Positions 1-6,942 of a DNA stretch of 12,319 bases are shown in pieces (positions within the stretch are counted from its first letter, which is position 1; each line of letters begins with the position of its first letter). The notes beneath the pieces were generated by a model. That model saw only the letters and a program-made list of their open reading frames with translations, was not told the DNA's origin and did no database searches. The translations under genes and the position numbers were made by a program. The stretch is taken from positions 1-12,319 of the forward strand of contig JASHXZ010000044.1 of the NCBI GenBank assembly GCA_030043285.1, given 5' to 3'. Source of the DNA: Xanthobacteraceae bacterium. GTDB taxonomy: Bacteria; Pseudomonadota; Alphaproteobacteria; Rhizobiales; Xanthobacteraceae.

Positions 1-363
1 CTCGTTGCCGCCGACCACGGTGCCTACGAGGGTGAGCTGCAATTGTTCAGGTGCGACGGCCGCCGCGCGTGGTTTTGGCGGTGGCGGTGCGGCGATGGCC
101 TGCGCTGGTGGCCGCCGCGAGGGAGAGAACAACGGCCGCTCGCGAGTGGACGACAGCGACTCCAGAGGAATCACCCATAACTGATTGCCGGTTTGCAGTC
201 CTCGCTCGTCGTTCCGCCCGGGTTTGACCGCAGTGTTGACGAATGGCGTGAGCCTGGTCTCCATCAGGCCGCGTTGCACCGGCGTTGTTGCGGCATAAGC
301 ACAAGGCGGCAGCCAGCCTATCGCGAGAATGCCGGACATGAATCGCAGCATCCAATATCGCAT
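1..363 (-). CDS. gspN: GspN-like type II secretion protein, 5' part (runs off left edge)
   Basis: The frame is open from ATG at 363 to base 1 with no stop, so 121 codons of a longer gene are visible. The N-terminus (MRYWMLRFMSGILAIGWL...) looks like a signal peptide or membrane anchor ending near AYA-AT, around residue 25. It is followed by QLWVIPLESLSSTRERPLFSPS and a Pro/Ala-rich linker with several PPP/PKP steps. The visible end is LQLTLVGTVVGGNE. This order (anchor, 'WxIPLxSLxxTRERPLFSPSRRPP', proline linker, 'LVGTVxG') is what I know from GspN/GspC-like inner-membrane components of alphaproteobacterial type II secretion systems, which bridge the inner membrane to the secretin. The neighbouring gsp genes would lie to the left of the window. 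A 102-codon frame on the same strand overlaps it but has no recognisable protein character. The family call is from memory of the motif pattern. Confidence 0.62.
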   Translation of the reverse strand, partial: MRYWMLRFMSGILAIGWLPPCAYAATTPVQRGLMETRLTPFVNTAVKPGRNDERGLQTGNQLWVIPLESLSSTRERPLFSPSRRPPAQAIAAPPPPKPRAAAVAPEQLQLTLVGTVVGGNE

Positions 364-547
364 GGTCCCACGCCTGCCGAGTTCCGCAGCCAAGTTTGAG
401 GTAGTGTAATCTAGCAAAGGTAGAAGGGCCACTTCTTTTTTCTCCGTTTGAGCCTTGCCGGACGCCAGGCGCATCCGCAGGTTGTGTTCGGCTCCTTTAC
501 TCAAGTACGTTTTCACCGCGACCACTGCGTGGAGCTCATGACAATCC

Positions 548-588
548 CCGGGTCCGCAGCGCACCACTGAGTACTGCGCTGCGCCCGG
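548..588. repeat. Long hairpin (14-bp stem) in the gspN-propeller gap
   Basis: The nine-base arms CGCAGCGCA (555-563) and TGCGCTGCG (575-583) are perfect complements around an 11-nt loop. The stem continues outward with CCGGG (548-552) and CCCGG (584-588) after a 2-nt bulge. It lies 25 bp past the stop of the minus-strand propeller gene and upstream of the gspN-like gene, so it could end that transcript. No T-run follows on either strand in the proper place, so it is not a textbook intrinsic terminator. The rest of 364-613 shows no gene and no confident promoter. Confidence 0.5.
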
Positions 589-613
589 AAAACACAGTGA
601 TGTCAGGCGCTAA

Positions 614-1795
614 TTACTGCGCGTTATTATTGCCTGACCCGCCCGAGATCGGTGGAATGGAGGCGGGAATCGCCGAAACCGTGTAGCCCTTGACCTCCAG
701 GGTCCAGTCCGAATCGATCGCTGGATCCGCTCCGGCATATGGCAGAAACAGCGTCAGATTCGACACATAGAGCGTGCGGCCGTCCGGGCTGAAGGCCAGA
801 CTCGCCGGGAACAGAAAACCCTGAGCGATGCCGTTCTGGTCGATGCCGTCGAAATCACCGAGCTTGGCGATCACCTTTGCCAGCGTGGCGCCGGTCACCG
901 GGTTCTTAGCCTTGGGATCGATGACGACGATCTCGTCCTCCTGGTTGGAGCAGATCCAGATGTTGCCGGCGCGGTCGACCATGATGCCGTCTGGCGCGTT
1001 GATGCCGGTGATCAGGATCGAGGGCGTGCCAGGAACGAGCGTGCCGTTATTGTTGGTCACCGGGATCTGGATGATCTGGTGAAACGCCGTGTCGGCTACG
1101 TACATGACGGAGAAATCATTGCTGAACTCGATGCCGTTGGCGCCGAACGGCGGCGTCAATCCCGATCCCGGCCCGAGCAGCGACGGGAAGTTGACCCATG
1201 GCTTGAACTGGCAGCCGCCGCAATTCGGCGGCGCTGTCCAGATGACGCCCTGGAAGGAATCCGACACGTAGACATTGCCGGAATGGTCGAAGGTGAGCGC
1301 ATTGATGCCGGGTACCGTTCCCGAGCCGGCCACGGTCGGGATTGTCCCGAACACGCTGAACGCGCCAGTCTGCGGGTCGACATCGAGCACGTTGGCGGTG
1401 CCGGTCGCCTGCCCGGAGCCGAAGTCGAGCACCAATAGGTGATTGTTAACCGGATTGAACGCGAGGCCGAGCATGTGGGGGCTTGCCGCCGGCGAACCGC
1501 TCAGGGTCACTTGCCGGATGACCTTGCCGCTGGGATTGATGACGAACAGATCCGCAGGCCCCGTGGTCGAGCCCGTGGTGTTGAAGCCGAACGAGGGTAC
1601 GTAGACATTGCCGTCGGGCCCGACCGTGAGCCCTTCGACGCTGCTCGGCGCACCCGACTTCAAGGGCGGCAGTACAGTGAGCGTCTGCACCTGCCCGCGA
1701 TCCCACGCCGTCGCCGGTGCCGCAGCGAGCAGCGTCAGTGCCAGCGCCGAGCCGGCCGCGGTCGCGAGGGCCGCACCGATCTTCGATCGTGCCAT
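614..1795 (-). CDS. Secreted NHL/SMP-30-like beta-propeller protein
   Basis: The protein has 393 residues. The start at 1795 is supported by a GGGAGG ribosome binding site 6 nt upstream. Residues 1-30 form a clear Sec signal peptide (basic MARSK, Ala/Leu-rich core, cleavage after APATA), so the protein is periplasmic or exported. The mature part repeats blades of the type 'GLTVGPDGNVYV', 'ALTFDHSGNVYVSD', 'GIMVDRAGNIWICSN' and 'SLAFSPDGRTLYVSN', typical of NHL, SMP-30 and gluconolactonase-like beta-propellers. A CGGC pair (Cys192/Cys195) could form a disulfide or bind metal. The C-terminus is a Gly/Asn-rich tail. Such propellers may be lactonases or carbohydrate- or ligand-binding proteins. 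I cannot assign a substrate, and the catalytic residues are not certain. It appears monocistronic, with 250 bp to the next gene. Confidence 0.8.
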   Translation of the reverse strand: MARSKIGAALATAAGSALALTLLAAAPATAWDRGQVQTLTVLPPLKSGAPSSVEGLTVGPDGNVYVPSFGFNTTGSTTGPADLFVINPSGKVIRQVTLSGSPAASPHMLGLAFNPVNNHLLVLDFGSGQATGTANVLDVDPQTGAFSVFGTIPTVAGSGTVPGINALTFDHSGNVYVSDSFQGVIWTAPPNCGGCQFKPWVNFPSLLGPGSGLTPPFGANGIEFSNDFSVMYVADTAFHQIIQIPVTNNNGTLVPGTPSILITGINAPDGIMVDRAGNIWICSNQEDEIVVIDPKAKNPVTGATLAKVIAKLGDFDGIDQNGIAQGFLFPASLAFSPDGRTLYVSNLTLFLPYAGADPAIDSDWTLEVKGYTVSAIPASIPPISGGSGNNNAQ

Positions 1796-2084
1796 GTCGT
1801 CCTCCCTGTTTCCCTGAATTGATTACTTCGCGCCTGACCGCTGCGCCCATTCTCCGGGTGTGCGGCAAGCACCTTTTAGCTTGAACGCTGGGCTCCGCAA
1901 AGGTTGTAATAATTTTCAAGGTCGAAAACTTGGCCATGTCCGTGCAACGCCAAAATCATGTCATCGTTCGGACATGCTGATAGGCCAGACTAGCACAGCG
2001 GCCGCTGTCCGGAAGCAGCGGACGATGCTCGCCACGGCCAGCACAGGCCGCAGGGCATTGGTCCTCGTATGCTTCTAACGGTCG
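1796..2084. other. Gene-free spacer between propeller and TlpA-like genes
   Basis: This is 289 bp between two minus-strand genes. It should hold the promoter of the propeller gene and the 3' end of the TlpA-like transcript. A short hairpin (CCGCTG 2002-2007, CAGCGG 2016-2021, 8-nt loop) lies about 64 nt past the TlpA stop but lacks a U-tract. An AT-rich stretch at about 1905-1925 may belong to a promoter, but I found no convincing -35/-10 pair. The short frames here carry no recognisable protein. Confidence 0.4.
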
Positions 2085-2705
2085 TCAGTTGGTGTGGGGA
2101 TCCGCGCGGCCGGCGCGATCGTCGGCTTCCAGATAGTGCGCCAGCAACGACAGCATCGCGTGGCCGTCCCATGCGGCGGGGCCGATGACGTGCCCTAGTT
2201 CACGGCCTTGCGCGTCGATCAACAGTGTCGTCGGCATGCCGACCGCGTTGACGGCGGAAATGGCATTCGCCGATTTGTCGACGTAGATCCGGAGTGCCTT
2301 CAGCCCAAGTTCGCGATAGAAACGCGCGACAACGTCACGGCCGCGGTGATCGATCGACAGCGGCACGACGGTGAATCCCGGCCCTCCCAGTTTTGCCTGT
2401 AGGCGATCGAGCGCCGGCATTTCCTTCCGGCACGGCACGCACCAAGTTGCCCAGACGTTGAGCAGCACCATGCGCCCGTGAAAGTCCGCAAGCGTCAACG
2501 GCGCATCGTCGCCGTTGGCGAAACTCAGCGGCGGCACCGGGCGTGGCGTCAGCAAGGGGATGAAGGGTGCCCCGTCAGATGGACCAAGCGTCGCCATCGA
2601 CCCACTGCCGATGGATGGAAATAGTGCCGCTTCCCGAGCGATCAGCACCGCACCGATCGCGGCCGCGAGCGCCGCGCTCACGCTGGCTATCGTGCGAACG
2701 CGCAT
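2085..2705 (-). CDS. TlpA-like membrane-anchored thioredoxin (thiol-disulfide oxidoreductase)
   Basis: The protein has 206 residues. An N-terminal hydrophobic segment (about residues 6-23, after MRVR) is a signal anchor or signal peptide, placing the redox domain in the periplasm. The AhpC/TSA-Redoxin-like fold starts near residue 55 with 'PPLSF...PLTLADFHGRMVLLNVWATWC'. The active site is WCVPC (Cys89, Cys92), followed by RKEMPALD. The cis-proline loop is VGMPTT (Pro158), followed by LLIDAQGREL. These are the standard hallmarks of TlpA/ResA proteins, which usually reduce disulfides in cytochrome c or copper-protein maturation. GGAG lies 10 nt before ATG. It is divergent from the bufferin-type operon and separated from it by 139 bp. 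A redox role connected with the Cys-containing BufA peptide or with copper is an inference from position only. Confidence 0.88.
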   Translation of the reverse strand: MRVRTIASVSAALAAAIGAVLIAREAALFPSIGSGSMATLGPSDGAPFIPLLTPRPVPPLSFANGDDAPLTLADFHGRMVLLNVWATWCVPCRKEMPALDRLQAKLGGPGFTVVPLSIDHRGRDVVARFYRELGLKALRIYVDKSANAISAVNAVGMPTTLLIDAQGRELGHVIGPAAWDGHAMLSLLAHYLEADDRAGRADPHTN

Positions 2706-2774
2706 GATGGAACTGCTCCGGTGCGCCTCTGGGTTGAGAAAATGCTGGCGAATAGTTTCGCTTGCGGGTAAGAT

Positions 2775-2802
2775 CGTATATAGGGGCGTCCTCCGGTGTC
2801 AA
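2775..2802 (-). promoter_or_regulatory. Candidate sigma70-type promoter of the TlpA-like gene
   Basis: On the minus strand TTGACA (plus coordinates 2797-2802) is followed after 16 nt by TATACG (2775-2780). This would start transcription near 2768, giving a leader of about 60 nt before the ATG at 2705. The -35 box is a perfect match and the -10 is 4 of 6. The gap 2706-2844 must also contain the promoter for the bufA side, for which I see no clear box pair. Confidence 0.42.
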
Positions 2803-2844
2803 ACAAAACCAAGAACTCCTGCGGCAAACGGGTAGAAGGGCATC

Positions 2845-3159
2845 ATGAAAACAGTGTGTGGTACGACAGCTCTGTCGGCTGCCATCGGTCTCGCGCTGGC
2901 ACTGCAAGGTTCGCCGAGTAGAGCCGCCATGCCGGACGACCCGGCAATGCAGGCGATGATGAAAGTCATCAAGAAGAGGATGGAAAGAGAGCACCTTGAA
3001 ATGTGCTATGGCATCAACGCTGCGGGCAAAAACGATTGTGGCACGGCGACGCATTCGTGCCACGGCATGGCCAAGCAGGCGCGCGATCCGGCATCGTATG
3101 TTCTGGTGCCGGCCGGTCTTTGCACGCACATCGCCGGCGGCAGCCTGGAGCCGCGCTGA
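2845..3159 (+). CDS. bufA: BufA-like bufferin precursor (DUF2282), exported Cys-containing peptide
   Basis: The protein has 104 residues. AGAAGGG lies 4 nt before the ATG. Residues 1-27/28 are a Sec signal peptide (K2, hydrophobic 6-20, cleavage at SRA-A). The mature part has the DUF2282 signature: CYGIN (Cys54), GKNDC (Cys65), SCHG (Cys72) and VPAGLC (Cys93), ending in IAGGSLEPR. In characterised bufferins, cysteines of this motif set are oxidatively modified by a DUF692 enzyme with help from a DUF2063 partner, and the exported product binds copper. The immediate bufB and bufC neighbours here match that arrangement. The stretch between the signal peptide and Cys54 is Met-rich (29, 35, 38, 39, 46, 53), and the mature chain has His50, 70, 73 and 95, all possible copper ligands. 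DPASY replaces an aromatic position that I remember as Trp in many relatives. The product chemistry is inferred from the family. Confidence 0.88.
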   Translation: MKTVCGTTALSAAIGLALALQGSPSRAAMPDDPAMQAMMKVIKKRMEREHLEMCYGINAAGKNDCGTATHSCHGMAKQARDPASYVLVPAGLCTHIAGGSLEPR

Positions 3160-3176
3160 CAGCCACCGGTCCGATC

Positions 3177-4067
3177 GTGTCCTCTGTTTGCGTGTCGAGC
3201 GATCGCCGGCAAGAGACGATACCCGCATTGCCGGGCATCGGGCTCCGCTTCCAGCATCACGACGCTGTCATCGCGCAGCGCCCGCGGGTGGCCTGGTTCG
3301 AAGTCCACAGCGAAAACTACATGGGTGGCGGCGCCGCCATTCGCGATCTTGAAACGATCCGCCGCGACTATCCGGTGTCGCTTCATGGCGTCGGACTATC
3401 ACTGGGCGGCGCCGAGGGTCTCGATGCCGTGCATCTTGGTCGCCTCGTCCGTCTGGTCGAGCGCATCGAGCCCGGCCTGGTCTCCGAGCATCTGAGTTGG
3501 AGCGTCAGCGAGGGCCATTATCTCGGCGACCTGTTACCACTGCCGCTCACCGAGGAGGCACTCGATGTCGTCTGCGACAACGTGCAACGCTTTCAAGATG
3601 CGGTGCGGCGCCGGATTCTGCTCGAAAATCCCTCGAACTATTTGCAGTACCGCCATTCGACCATCCCCGAGAGCGCGTTTCTCAGCATGGTCGCGCGGCG
3701 CACCGGCTGCGGCATCCTGTGCGACGTCAACAATATCTTCGTCAATTCCGCCAACCACGGGTGGGACGCGCAAGCCTATCTGAACGCTTTGCCTCCAGAC
3801 GACGTCAAGGAGCTGCATCTGGCCGGCCATGCCGTGAAGCCCCTGAGCAACGGTGCCGTGGTTCTTATCGACGACCACGGCTCGCAGGTCGATGCGGCGG
3901 TATGGGAGCTGTTCGGCAAAGCCGTGCAGCGCTTTGGAGCGCTGCCGACATTGATCGAATGGGACACCAATATTCCGCCGCTGGCCGCATTGCTCGAGCA
4001 GGCGAACCACGCTGCCGCCATTCTGTTGCAATCGTACCAGGCTTTGGCACATGGCGACCTTACGTGA
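3177..4067 (+). CDS. bufB: BufB-like DUF692 multinuclear non-heme iron oxidative enzyme (MNIO)
   Basis: With a GTG start at 3177 the protein has 296 residues, close to the usual 280-300. The frame is open upstream inside bufA to an ATG at 3003, but that would overlap bufA by 157 bp. GTG 3192 is an alternative, and neither GTG has a good ribosome binding site. The DUF692 TIM-barrel metal residues are all present: GLRFQHH (His27/28), WFEVHSENY (Glu42, His44, Glu46), LHGVG (His70), SEHLSW (Glu104, His105), LLENPSNY (Glu150), CDVNN (Asp183, Asn185), ELHLAGH (His214, His218), DDHG (Asp233, His234) and IEWDTNIP (Glu261). The family binds two or three irons and oxidises cysteines of a precursor peptide, as in methanobactin (MbnB) and bufferin maturation. 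It sits 17 nt after bufA, so BufA is the expected substrate. The enzyme should be cytoplasmic, acting before export. Confidence 0.93.
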   Translation: MSSVCVSSDRRQETIPALPGIGLRFQHHDAVIAQRPRVAWFEVHSENYMGGGAAIRDLETIRRDYPVSLHGVGLSLGGAEGLDAVHLGRLVRLVERIEPGLVSEHLSWSVSEGHYLGDLLPLPLTEEALDVVCDNVQRFQDAVRRRILLENPSNYLQYRHSTIPESAFLSMVARRTGCGILCDVNNIFVNSANHGWDAQAYLNALPPDDVKELHLAGHAVKPLSNGAVVLIDDHGSQVDAAVWELFGKAVQRFGALPTLIEWDTNIPPLAALLEQANHAAAILLQSYQALAHGDLT

Positions 4068-4830
4068 CATCCAGCGTGACTTTGCGCGCAGTCTTCTTGT
4101 GCCGGGCGACGGCGCGGCACTCGTCCACATCGCCGATGATCTCGCCGGCCCTGCCGAGCGGTTTAATATCTATCGTAACAATGTAGCGATTACCCTCGTC
4201 GGGGCGCTGCGCCTCGTCTATCCGGCCGTCGACAAGCTAGTCGGGTCGGATTTTTTTGACGGCGCCGCGCGGGCATTCATCAAGCGATACCCGCCGCGCA
4301 CCGCGTGCCTTGACTATTACGGCGACGACTTCCCCGACTTTCTCGCAGTGTTTCCTCCCGCCGCTACACTCGCCTATTTGGCCGATGTGGCTCGGCTTGA
4401 ATGGATAGCGCATATGGCGCTCCATGCGCCCGATGCGCCGGCGCTGCGGCCCGATGCGCTAACCAACCTTGCCGCCGGCGAACACGACCGCGTGCGCTTT
4501 GTGCCGCATCCGTCGGTCCGGCTGTTGGCCGTCCGCTATCCCGCCGACGCGATCTGGCGCGCCGTACTCGACGGCGACGCGGCGGTGCTCGGCGGCATCG
4601 CCTTGAAGGAGGAGCCGCGCTGGCTCGTCGTGCAGCGCCAGGCATCAGGCGTCGTGGTTGCCCGCCTTGACGAAGACGAAGCAAGCTGGAGCGACCTTTT
4701 ATTTTCGGGCGTGGCGCTGGGCCAAATCATGCCGGACGAGGAGAGCACGCGCTTTGTTGCGCTGCTCGCCGATCACCTCGCTTGCGGCCGCTTTGCCGGA
4801 TTTGATGTTGCGTCAGGAGCGGGTGTTTGA
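4051..4830 (+). CDS. bufC: BufC-like DUF2063 partner of the DUF692 enzyme
   Basis: The protein has 259 residues. Its ATG lies inside the last 17 bases of bufB, so translation is probably coupled. The N-terminal DUF2063 domain is clear: 'LRDIQRDFARSLL' (residues 4-16), 'RFNIYRNNVAITLVGALRLVYPAV' (about 37-60) and 'YPPRTACLDYYGDDFPDFLA' (about 79-98), then a second alpha/beta domain to the C-terminus. Proteins of this family (BufC, HvfC) accompany DUF692 enzymes. They are thought to bring the precursor to the enzyme, much as MbnC does for MbnB, although they are a different family. There is no signal peptide, consistent with a cytoplasmic complex. No intrinsic terminator is visible between its stop and the convergent TPR gene at 4907. 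Confidence 0.9.
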   Translation: MATLRDIQRDFARSLLVPGDGAALVHIADDLAGPAERFNIYRNNVAITLVGALRLVYPAVDKLVGSDFFDGAARAFIKRYPPRTACLDYYGDDFPDFLAVFPPAATLAYLADVARLEWIAHMALHAPDAPALRPDALTNLAAGEHDRVRFVPHPSVRLLAVRYPADAIWRAVLDGDAAVLGGIALKEEPRWLVVQRQASGVVVARLDEDEASWSDLLFSGVALGQIMPDEESTRFVALLADHLACGRFAGFDVASGAGV

Positions 4831-4863
4831 GATTGCGCCTGCAAACCAGCCGAGAGGAGCGCA

Positions 4864-4971
4864 ATGAAAGCCGAGGCGCTGCACATCCGCGGCAGCGCAG
4901 CAGGGCTTATGCAAAGGTGCGCTCGTCGTAGACTTGCAACAGCTTTTCGAGCTCGACGACAACCCGGCTGA
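4864..4971 (+). other. Short reading frame with strong RBS after bufC (possible remnant of a lost gene)
   Basis: ATG 4864 is preceded by GAGAGGAGCGCA, the best Shine-Dalgarno in the operon, 33 nt after the bufC stop. The frame (MKAEALHIRGSAAGLMQRC...) closes after 35 codons and overlaps, antisense, the 3' end of the TPR gene at 4907. Bufferin operons often continue with a DoxX-like membrane protein (BufD), and none is present here. The first residues do not look like an obvious DoxX N-terminus. It could be a genuine small peptide, a broken gene start or chance. Confidence 0.25.
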
Positions 4972-6832
4972 TCACACCCGACCAATCACCTGGGGCATTT
5001 TGTCGAAACAGCCGCGCGGTCGGATACCACGGGCTATCGTCCCGATCGGTGAGCCAACGCCAACAGGTGCTATAGCGGTTGAGCAGCCAGAACGGCTTGC
5101 CGAGTGCGCCGGCGAGATGGGCCACCGATGTATCGACCGTGATGAGCAGGTCCAGATTATCGATCAGCGCCGCAGTATCCGAAAAGTCATGCAGGTCGTC
5201 GGCGCAGTCCACCACGCGGTGGCGATGCGCGCTGTTGCGCAATTGCGCGAGCGCGTGTTCGCCCTTCTGCAGGCTGTAGAATTCGCAGCCGGTGACGTGC
5301 AAAATAGGCGCCAGCTGTTCAAATTCGAGACTGCGCATGCGGTCGATGCGATGTGCGTTGGGTAGCTGCTTCCGCGGATCGCCGGCCCAGACCAACCCAA
5401 CCCGCGGCCTGTTGCGCCCACCCAGGTGAGTCCGCCACGCGTTCGTCTTTGCGGCTGCTGCAAACAGATAAGGCGTCTGCGCCGGTATCGTCCCGAGGCT
5501 GGTGCGGAAGGCGAGCGGCAGGCTGAGCAGCGGACACTGCAGTTCGAAACACGGCAGCTTGTTCGGCGCAGAAATGACCTCGGCCACGCCGGCTAAGCTC
5601 GCCATGAGGTCATTGAGTGGCGGCGGCACTTCCAGCAGTACGCGCGCGCCACGTCTGGCGACCAACGGCGCGTAGCGGCAGAATTGAATAGTGTCGCCAA
5701 ATCCCTGTTCGGCGTGCAGCAAGATTGTCTTGCCTTCGATCGACGTCTGCCCGAGCCAAAGCGGCTGGGTAAAATCGCGCTTTAATAGCGTAAGGTCTTC
5801 CTCTTTCCGGCGACGCCACTCATATTCCTGCCACCCCGCGGCAAAATCTCCTTTGAGAAGCTGCAACACTGATTTGTTGAGGTGTGCGTCAACGTAATCG
5901 CGACGCACCATAAGGGCGTGGTCGTAGCTCGCCAGCGCCTCGTCGAGCCGCATCAGTTCATGCAGCGCCACAGCTCGGTTGTAGAGCGTCTCGGCGTGAT
6001 CGGGCTGCAGCGCAAGGGCGTGGCCGTAGCTCGCCAGTGCCTCATCGAACCGCTTGAGTTCATGCAGGGTGTTGCCGCGGTTGCTGAGCGCTTCGGCATG
6101 ATCCGGCCGCACCGCGAGCGCACCATCGTAGCTCGCCAGCGCCTCGTCGAATCGCTGGAGGTCATGCAGCGTAATGCCCCGGTTATAGAGCGCCTCGGCA
6201 TGACCCGGCTGCAGCGCAAGGGCACGGTCGTAGCTCGCCAGCGCCTCGTCTAATCGCCGGATGTCATGCAGCGTGTTGCCGCGGTTGCTGAACGTCCCGG
6301 CATGGTGCGGCTGCAGCGCAATTGCGTGGTCGTAGCTCGCCAGCGCCTCGTCGAACCGCCTGAGTTTATGGAGCGTAATGCCGCGGTTGTTGTACGCGGG
6401 GGCATAATTCGGCCGCACCGCGACGGCGCGGTCGTAGCTTGCCAGCGCCTCGTCGAACCGCCGGAGTTCATGCAGCGTAATGCCGCGGTTATAGAGTGCA
6501 TCGGCGTAATCCGGCTGCACCGCGAGGGCGCGGTCGTAGCTTGCCAGCGCTTCGTCGAACCGCTTCAGTTTGTGCAGCGCCGCACCGCGGTTGCGGAGTG
6601 CCTCGGCATGATGCGGCCGCAGCGCAAGGGCATGGTCGTAATTCGCCAGCGCCTCATCGAGCCGCCGTTGCTGCGTTCTGATCACGGCGATCAGATGCAG
6701 CGCATCGAAATAATCGGCCTTAATACCAAGGATTGCGCGCGCCAAGTCATCGGCTTCACGTAACCGCCCGTCCCGATAGGCTGCAATGGCACGCCGCATT
6801 GCTTCGGGCAATGTTGGCGTCACATTGGCCAT
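4907..6832 (-). CDS. TPR-glycosyltransferase fusion protein, paralog 1 (8 repeats)
   Basis: The protein has 641 residues. I chose ATG 6832 (MANVTPTLPEAM) because GGGAGG lies 6 nt upstream and the same start is used by its tandem paralog. The frame is open further up to 7006 but without conserved protein. Residues 1-55 are a degenerate leading TPR. Residues 56-327 are eight perfect-length 34-residue TPRs of the form FDEALASYDRALAxxPDxAEALxNRGxTLHEL. Residues 328-641 are a GT-B fold domain related to GT9 heptosyltransferases. It has a glycine-rich loop (HAEQGFGDTIQFCRYAPL) and the nucleotide-sugar region (TVDTSVAHLAGALGKPFWLL), and ends SPWYPTARLFRQ...EKLLQVYDERTFA. The architecture recalls O-GlcNAc-transferase-like and protein- or surface-glycan-modifying enzymes. 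Donor and acceptor are unknown. It is 110 bp downstream of paralog 2 on the same strand. Confidence 0.85.
   Translation of the reverse strand: MANVTPTLPEAMRRAIAAYRDGRLREADDLARAILGIKADYFDALHLIAVIRTQQRRLDEALANYDHALALRPHHAEALRNRGAALHKLKRFDEALASYDRALAVQPDYADALYNRGITLHELRRFDEALASYDRAVAVRPNYAPAYNNRGITLHKLRRFDEALASYDHAIALQPHHAGTFSNRGNTLHDIRRLDEALASYDRALALQPGHAEALYNRGITLHDLQRFDEALASYDGALAVRPDHAEALSNRGNTLHELKRFDEALASYGHALALQPDHAETLYNRAVALHELMRLDEALASYDHALMVRRDYVDAHLNKSVLQLLKGDFAAGWQEYEWRRRKEEDLTLLKRDFTQPLWLGQTSIEGKTILLHAEQGFGDTIQFCRYAPLVARRGARVLLEVPPPLNDLMASLAGVAEVISAPNKLPCFELQCPLLSLPLAFRTSLGTIPAQTPYLFAAAAKTNAWRTHLGGRNRPRVGLVWAGDPRKQLPNAHRIDRMRSLEFEQLAPILHVTGCEFYSLQKGEHALAQLRNSAHRHRVVDCADDLHDFSDTAALIDNLDLLITVDTSVAHLAGALGKPFWLLNRYSTCWRWLTDRDDSPWYPTARLFRQNAPGDWSGVISRVVVELEKLLQVYDERTFA
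5852..6667 (-). repeat. Array of eight 102-bp TPR-coding repeats (paralog 1)
   Basis: Exactly 8 x 102 bp, each coding one 34-residue TPR and starting with the codons for RRLDEAL or KRFDEAL. Core stretches such as the one coding DEALASYDRALAL are nearly identical in DNA between units, and the period is unbroken. Such an array can gain or lose units by slippage or unequal recombination. Confidence 0.85.
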
Positions 6833-6853
6833 CCGGAGCCTCCCAAGCGTATA

Positions 6854-6879
6854 TTGGCATGCCAACAACCGCCTTTCAA
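6854..6879 (-). promoter_or_regulatory. Shared upstream element of paralog 1 (TTGAAA plus 12-bp palindrome)
   Basis: Minus strand: TTGAAAGGC (TTTCAA at 6874-6879 on plus), then a 20-nt stretch that ends in the perfect palindrome TTGGCATGCCAA (6854-6865), then TATACG (6848-6853). The same layout with the same 20-nt spacing precedes the other two paralogs. It may be an operator or promoter. A start site 6-8 nt after TATACG would fall inside the ribosome binding site, which argues against a simple promoter reading. Confidence 0.35.
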
Positions 6880-6942
6880 TTTCCTCGCTTCGGGCGGGAG
6901 GCTGTGATCGTTCTTCTGCTGTAGCACGATGCAGACGCATAC

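Noticed and set aside
47..355. 102-codon minus-strand frame at the left edge
   Set aside because: It overlaps the frame from 363 to 1, which has a signal peptide and GspN-like motifs. This one is Arg/Ala-rich noise.
2762..2784. Plus-strand promoter for bufA (TTGCGG with TATATA/TATAGG) or an ECF-type pair (GGTAAG/CGTC)
   Set aside because: Spacings are wrong (about 9-14 nt) and matches are partial. I cannot support a bufA promoter from sequence alone.
3003..3176. N-terminal extension of bufB starting at ATG 3003
   Set aside because: It lies fully inside bufA in another frame and adds 58 residues that do not fit the DUF692 family length.
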